From: Bacteroidales bacterium
GTDB lineage: Bacteria > Bacteroidota > Bacteroidia > Bacteroidales > Paludibacteraceae
Reading direction: 5' to 3'
NCBI GenBank assembly: GCA_900766775.1
Contig: CAAFXN010000108.1
Coordinates: 1 to 7,545 of the forward strand
Length of the DNA stretch: 7,545 nucleotides
A program made the translations under genes and the position numbers. Each line of letters begins with the position of its first letter. Position 1 is the stretch's first letter. Positions 5,114-7,545 of this stretch are shown one piece after another. The notes under the pieces are model-generated. The model did no database searches. It saw only the letters and a program-made list of their open reading frames with translations, and had not been told where the DNA came from.

Positions 5114-6284
5114 ATAACGAAACTCTTAGGCTATCGCATATATGGCGGGGATTTAGCAGTAGCGGACGGGTAGAGTAGAAACACTCACCTTGTATCTCGG
5201 GAATGCTGTCGTTGAGGCGCAGTTGGCGCATTATCTCGTTACCTGTCGCCCACGCGGAGGTCTTTTGTTTGGTGGAGGGACTGTCTATCAGACGGTAGGG
5301 CGCCATGCCTATATAGAGCCGGCAGCCGTGGCTGTTGTCTGCCCACCAACGCGCCAATGTGGCATAGTCCACACCCTTGCGACCTATCTCCCAGTAGAGT
5401 TGCGGCACCACATAGTCTATCCACCCCTCCTGCATCCACAGCACAATGTCAGCATACAGGTCGTCGTAGTTGGTCATGCCCGCCTGAATGCCGAGCGTGC
5501 TATCGTTGCGATAGACGCCGAAAGGTGAGATGCCAAATTGCACATGGGGCTTGAGGCTATGGATGAGGGTATGCAGTTCGCGAATAACGGTATTCACATT
5601 GTCGCGTCGCCAATCGTCTATATTGCTAAATCCGCGGGGATTCGCCTCGTAAGTGGCAAGGTCGGGGATACGCTGCCCCTTGACGGGATAGGGGTAGAAA
5701 TAGTCGTCCATATGGATAGCGTCAATGTCATAGCGCGAGACGATATCGCTTACTACCATGCAAATCCACGCCTGTGTATCCTCCTTCCCGGGGTCGAGGT
5801 ACCATTGGTTGTTGTACTGAAAAGCCGCTCCTTTCAGGATATGCGCGGTGGCTTCGGGCAGCGGGTAGTCTTTGAGCGTGAGGCGATAGGGGTTGAGCCA
5901 TACATGCACCTCCATATTGCGTGCATGGGCCTCGTGTAGCACAAACGCCAGCGGGTCGTAGGGCAACTGCGTACCCCAACTGCCGCACTCTCCTGTCAGC
6001 CACAGACTCACGGGCTCCAACTCCGAGTAGTAGAGTGCGTCGGCGGTGGGGCGCACTTGGAAGATGATGGCATTCATCCCCAGCGACTGCAGCGAGTCGA
6101 GCAGGAAAAGCATCTCCGCCTGTTGCTGCATGGTGTTGCCTACTGCTTCCTGCGATGGCCAGTCGATGTTCGCCACAGTGGCTATCCAAGCCCCGCGGAA
6201 ACGCTCCTCTCCCCGAGAAGAAAGCGGATAAGTCTGCAACACAACGCAGAAGCAGAGTAGGAGGATGTTGCGAGTTGTCTTCAT
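5112..6284 (-). CDS. Exported GHL10/DUF187 glycosyl hydrolase, DigH/YddW-like
   Basis: The product has 390 residues. The family (Pfam GHL10, formerly DUF187) includes E. coli DigH (YddW), which cleaves glycan strands of peptidoglycan stripped of stem peptides, so a cell-wall role is likely but inferred. The hallmark segments of the TIM-barrel fold are visible: RGAWIATVANIDWP (30-43), FQVRPTADALYYS (75-87), VHVWLNPYR (126-134), IDAIHMDDYFYPYP (187-200), FGISPFGVYRN (250-260) and YVVPQLYWE (291-299). Asp193/Asp194 and Glu299 are the obvious candidate catalytic or substrate-binding residues. Residues 1-25 form a signal sequence with a hydrophobic core (7-18) and no clear lipobox, so the protein is probably periplasmic. 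The frame is open to a TTG at 6311, but the ATG at 6284 is chosen because it starts the signal peptide directly. Many Bacteroidetes relatives are about 100 residues longer at the C-terminus, and this one ends soon after the barrel. It follows secG on the same strand with a weak terminator between. No clear promoter of its own was seen. Confidence 0.9.
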   Translation of the reverse strand: MKTTRNILLLCFCVVLQTYPLSSRGEERFRGAWIATVANIDWPSQEAVGNTMQQQAEMLFLLDSLQSLGMNAIIFQVRPTADALYYSELEPVSLWLTGECGSWGTQLPYDPLAFVLHEAHARNMEVHVWLNPYRLTLKDYPLPEATAHILKGAAFQYNNQWYLDPGKEDTQAWICMVVSDIVSRYDIDAIHMDDYFYPYPVKGQRIPDLATYEANPRGFSNIDDWRRDNVNTVIRELHTLIHSLKPHVQFGISPFGVYRNDSTLGIQAGMTNYDDLYADIVLWMQEGWIDYVVPQLYWEIGRKGVDYATLARWWADNSHGCRLYIGMAPYRLIDSPSTKQKTSAWATGNEIMRQLRLNDSIPEIQGECFYSTRPLLLNPRHICDSLRVSL

Positions 6285-6290
6285 ATGTAA

Positions 6291-6326
6291 CTCAAAAGAA
6301 CAGCCCAACAATAGTCGTTAGGCTGT
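6291..6326 (-). terminator. Hairpin after secG, weak terminator or attenuator
   Basis: On the minus strand a 10-bp stem with one T-G wobble, ACAGCCTAAC (6326-6317) and GTTGGGCTGT (6309-6300), encloses a 7-nt loop. It is followed by TCTTTTGAG, a short and interrupted T tract. It lies between secG and the DigH-like gene. Since the latter shows no promoter of its own, partial read-through may supply its mRNA. Confidence 0.5.
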
Positions 6327-6354
6327 CCCTGTTTGTCATGCTTGGTGAATATGA

Positions 6355-6696
6355 TTATTCGGCAAGGGGCTCTTCTTCCCCGAAATCAGCGGCAGGAGCA
6401 GCAGGAGCCATTTGCTCTGCGGCTTGTTGCACTTGCTCTTTGATAGCGCTCTCGCTCGGGTCATTGCCTTGGTTTCCTTTGCTGAAACCAACGGCAACCA
6501 CGCTCAATACTACGATGATGGCAATCAGAGTCCAACTAGCTTTCTCTAAGAAGTCTGCTGTTTTGGGAGCACCCATCACTTGGTTAGCACTTGCAAAACT
6601 CGAAGCCAAGCCGCCGCCTTTGCTGTTTTGTGCCAATACGAGGAGCGTCAGCAGAACGGCTGCAATAACGATAAGGATAGTTAAGAAAATGTACAT
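6355..6696 (-). CDS. secG: Protein-export translocase subunit SecG
   Basis: This is the small membrane subunit of SecYEG, the inner-membrane channel for protein export, where SecG assists SecA-driven movement. The product has 113 residues. It has a first membrane helix at about 3-22, the conserved loop LVLAQNSKGGGLASSF (19-34), then a second helix at about 54-71. After residue 72 a hydrophilic tail rich in Ala, Pro and Glu follows, a common type of extension in Bacteroidetes SecG. The start at 6696 places the first helix right at the N-terminus, and no Shine-Dalgarno site is seen. It has its own promoter 50 bases upstream and lies downstream of lptE, a neighbourhood often seen in Bacteroidales. 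The TPR-protein gene that often lies between lptE and secG in that group is missing here. Confidence 0.95.
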   Translation of the reverse strand: MYIFLTILIVIAAVLLTLLVLAQNSKGGGLASSFASANQVMGAPKTADFLEKASWTLIAIIVVLSVVAVGFSKGNQGNDPSESAIKEQVQQAAEQMAPAAPAADFGEEEPLAE

Positions 6697-6747
6697 AATT
6701 CGACGATTTTACTATTTAATAAATCTGTAATTCCAAAAATTAGCGTG

Positions 6748-6779
6748 CAAAGGTACGTCTTTTTTTTGATATAACCAAA
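6748..6779 (-). promoter_or_regulatory. Promoter of secG
   Basis: On the minus strand TTTG (6779-6776) is followed after 20 bases by TACCTTTG (6755-6748), a perfect fit to the Bacteroidetes consensus. The spacer holds TATATC followed by eight A. Transcription would start near 6741, giving a leader of about 45 nt. Confidence 0.8.
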
Positions 6780-6834
6780 TATAATGATGTTTTTTCGTTA
6801 ATTTTCTTGATTATTCGCCATTTTCAATGGTAGG

Positions 6835-7362
6835 TTACCACTTGGCGACGGTGTCGTTGTAGATGTTTTCGGCGATTTCGGTAATCATGGTGTTGCAGAG
6901 TTCGTCTTGCACATCGGAGAGCATCTGCGAGGAGTCGAAGGTTTGGAAAGCAGTGTAGGTCTTGTCGAAACTCTCCTCGGGGTGGATGTTGTTGGTGAAG
7001 TGCACCTTGACGCGGATAGTGAGTTTGGTCTCGGAGGCGTAGGAGTCGGCGGAGATAGCCATGGCGGTGATGTCATAACCTACGATTTCGCCTTCCAGTT
7101 CGAGGTCGCCGCCTTTGCGGAGCACTTGCAAGCGCGTCTGGCGTTGGAAGAGGTCGCGTATGCCTTCCGAGAGGTTGTTGCTCAATGAGGGGTTGACCAT
7201 TGCCGCGTTGTTGGGGAAGTCGGCGATGGAGATACTCTGGGTGGTGGAGTAGTCGATGTTGGCTCCGTTGAACTTGATACTCACCGCGCAGGAAGAGAGG
7301 GAGAGCAGCAAGAGGGGTATCAACCTGATGATTTGACAATGTGTGAATCTGAAAATGGTCAT
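6835..7362 (-). CDS. lptE: LptE-family LPS assembly lipoprotein
   Basis: The product has 175 residues and belongs to the Bacteroidetes LptE family. LptE is the outer-membrane lipoprotein that plugs the LptD barrel and helps place lipopolysaccharide in the outer leaflet. The signal sequence is a hydrophobic LIPLLLLSLSSC with the lipidated Cys at 25. The conserved core is easily seen: FNGANIDY (31-38), ISIADFPNNAA (44-54), LFQRQTRLQV (71-80), then GDLELEGEIVGYD, TNN and FQTFDSSQMLSDVQDEL toward the C-terminus, where the protein ends in VAKW. The family usually starts and ends at these points, so the protein looks complete. The ATG at 7362 lacks a Shine-Dalgarno site. No TTTG/TAnnTTTG promoter was found in the 183 bases upstream, so its promoter may lie outside the window or it may be cotranscribed with an upstream gene. 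Confidence 0.93.
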   Translation of the reverse strand: MTIFRFTHCQIIRLIPLLLLSLSSCAVSIKFNGANIDYSTTQSISIADFPNNAAMVNPSLSNNLSEGIRDLFQRQTRLQVLRKGGDLELEGEIVGYDITAMAISADSYASETKLTIRVKVHFTNNIHPEESFDKTYTAFQTFDSSQMLSDVQDELCNTMITEIAENIYNDTVAKW

Positions 7363-7467
7363 ACAGAGAAGGTGTGTTTGTTTGTTCGTTGAACAATGGC
7401 GGTAGGGACTTGTAAACGCGCGAACCGATAGCCGAGGGAAAGGACATAGGCAGTATATTCTCCCTTT

Positions 7468-7522
7468 TATCCTACGTATATCCTTCGTATATCCTACGTA
7501 TATCCTACGTATATCCTACGTA
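7468..7522. repeat. Five tandem 11-bp units, TATCCTACGTA
   Basis: Five consecutive 11-base units lie at 7468-7478, 7479-7489, 7490-7500, 7501-7511 and 7512-7522. All are identical except the second, which reads TATCCTTCGTA. Each contains the palindrome TACGTA. Eleven bases is close to one helical turn, so every unit presents the same face of DNA. The array is 106 bases upstream of the lptE start. Between them (7363-7467) I see no gene or promoter. Near-identity of units suggests recent expansion or strong constraint. Confidence 0.93.
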
Positions 7523-7545
7523 ATTGAGAGCATCCGCACACGGGG

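Noticed and set aside
6285..6311. Start of the DigH-like protein at TTG 6311
   Set aside because: The extra nine residues precede a complete signal peptide that starts at ATG 6284, and they overlap the hairpin after secG.
6818..6830. Small hairpin CCATTTTCAATGG after lptE as a terminator
   Set aside because: The stem is only five base pairs and is not followed by a T tract on the minus strand.
7073..7447. Minus-strand open frame starting upstream of lptE
   Set aside because: Most of it overlaps lptE in another frame with a low-complexity Arg/Pro/Leu composition. Its first 30 residues match no family I recognise.

Overview
The window looks like a chromosomal segment from a member of the Bacteroidales (phylum Bacteroidota). 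Three things point there. First, the promoters have the Bacteroidetes form, TTTG, 20 bases, then TAnnTTTG. Second, an LptE-family lipoprotein of the Bacteroidetes type lies next to secG. Third, a NifU-like protein is paired with a GGGtGRT protein. Start codons mostly lack a Shine-Dalgarno sequence, as expected for this phylum. Family and genus cannot be decided from the sequence alone. No tRNA, rRNA, CRISPR array, transposase or integrase was found.

Layout. Bases 1-334 hold a promoter and a long, possibly structured leader. Bases 335-1516 (+) encode a surface or periplasmic lipoprotein related to peptide-N-glycosidase F. It converges on a minus-strand operon (3378 down to 1662) encoding a NifU/IscU-like Fe-S scaffold protein and a GGGtGRT protein. 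A strong bidirectional terminator (1622-1658) lies between the two. Bases 3594-4796 (-) encode an AAA_14/DUF4143-type ATPase with its own promoter. Bases 5112-6284 (-) encode an exported GHL10/DUF187 glycosidase of the DigH/YddW type. Bases 6355-6696 (-) encode SecG, and 6835-7362 (-) encode LptE.

How the genes relate. lptE, secG and the DigH-like gene form a cell-envelope group: lipopolysaccharide delivery, protein export and peptidoglycan glycan trimming. The NifU-like/GGGtGRT pair is a tight, probably translationally coupled operon whose biochemical role is not established. The N-glycanase-like lipoprotein is an isolated gene with no SusC/SusD or other glycosidase genes visible beside it.

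The least explained feature is the intergenic DNA. Nearly every gap carries its own short tandem repeat: a 9-bp repeat at 9-35, 7-bp repeats arranged as palindromes at 1514-1622 and 5072-5113, a 9-bp repeat at 3437-3508, a 22-bp repeat at 4854-4941 and an 11-bp repeat at 7468-7522. Several sit in transcribed leaders or directly on stop codons. Four promoters also share an extended A-rich spacer beyond the two core boxes. No complete new system such as a defence island or mobile element is evident. The best candidates for something undescribed are the repeat arrays and the Fe-S scaffold/GGGtGRT module.
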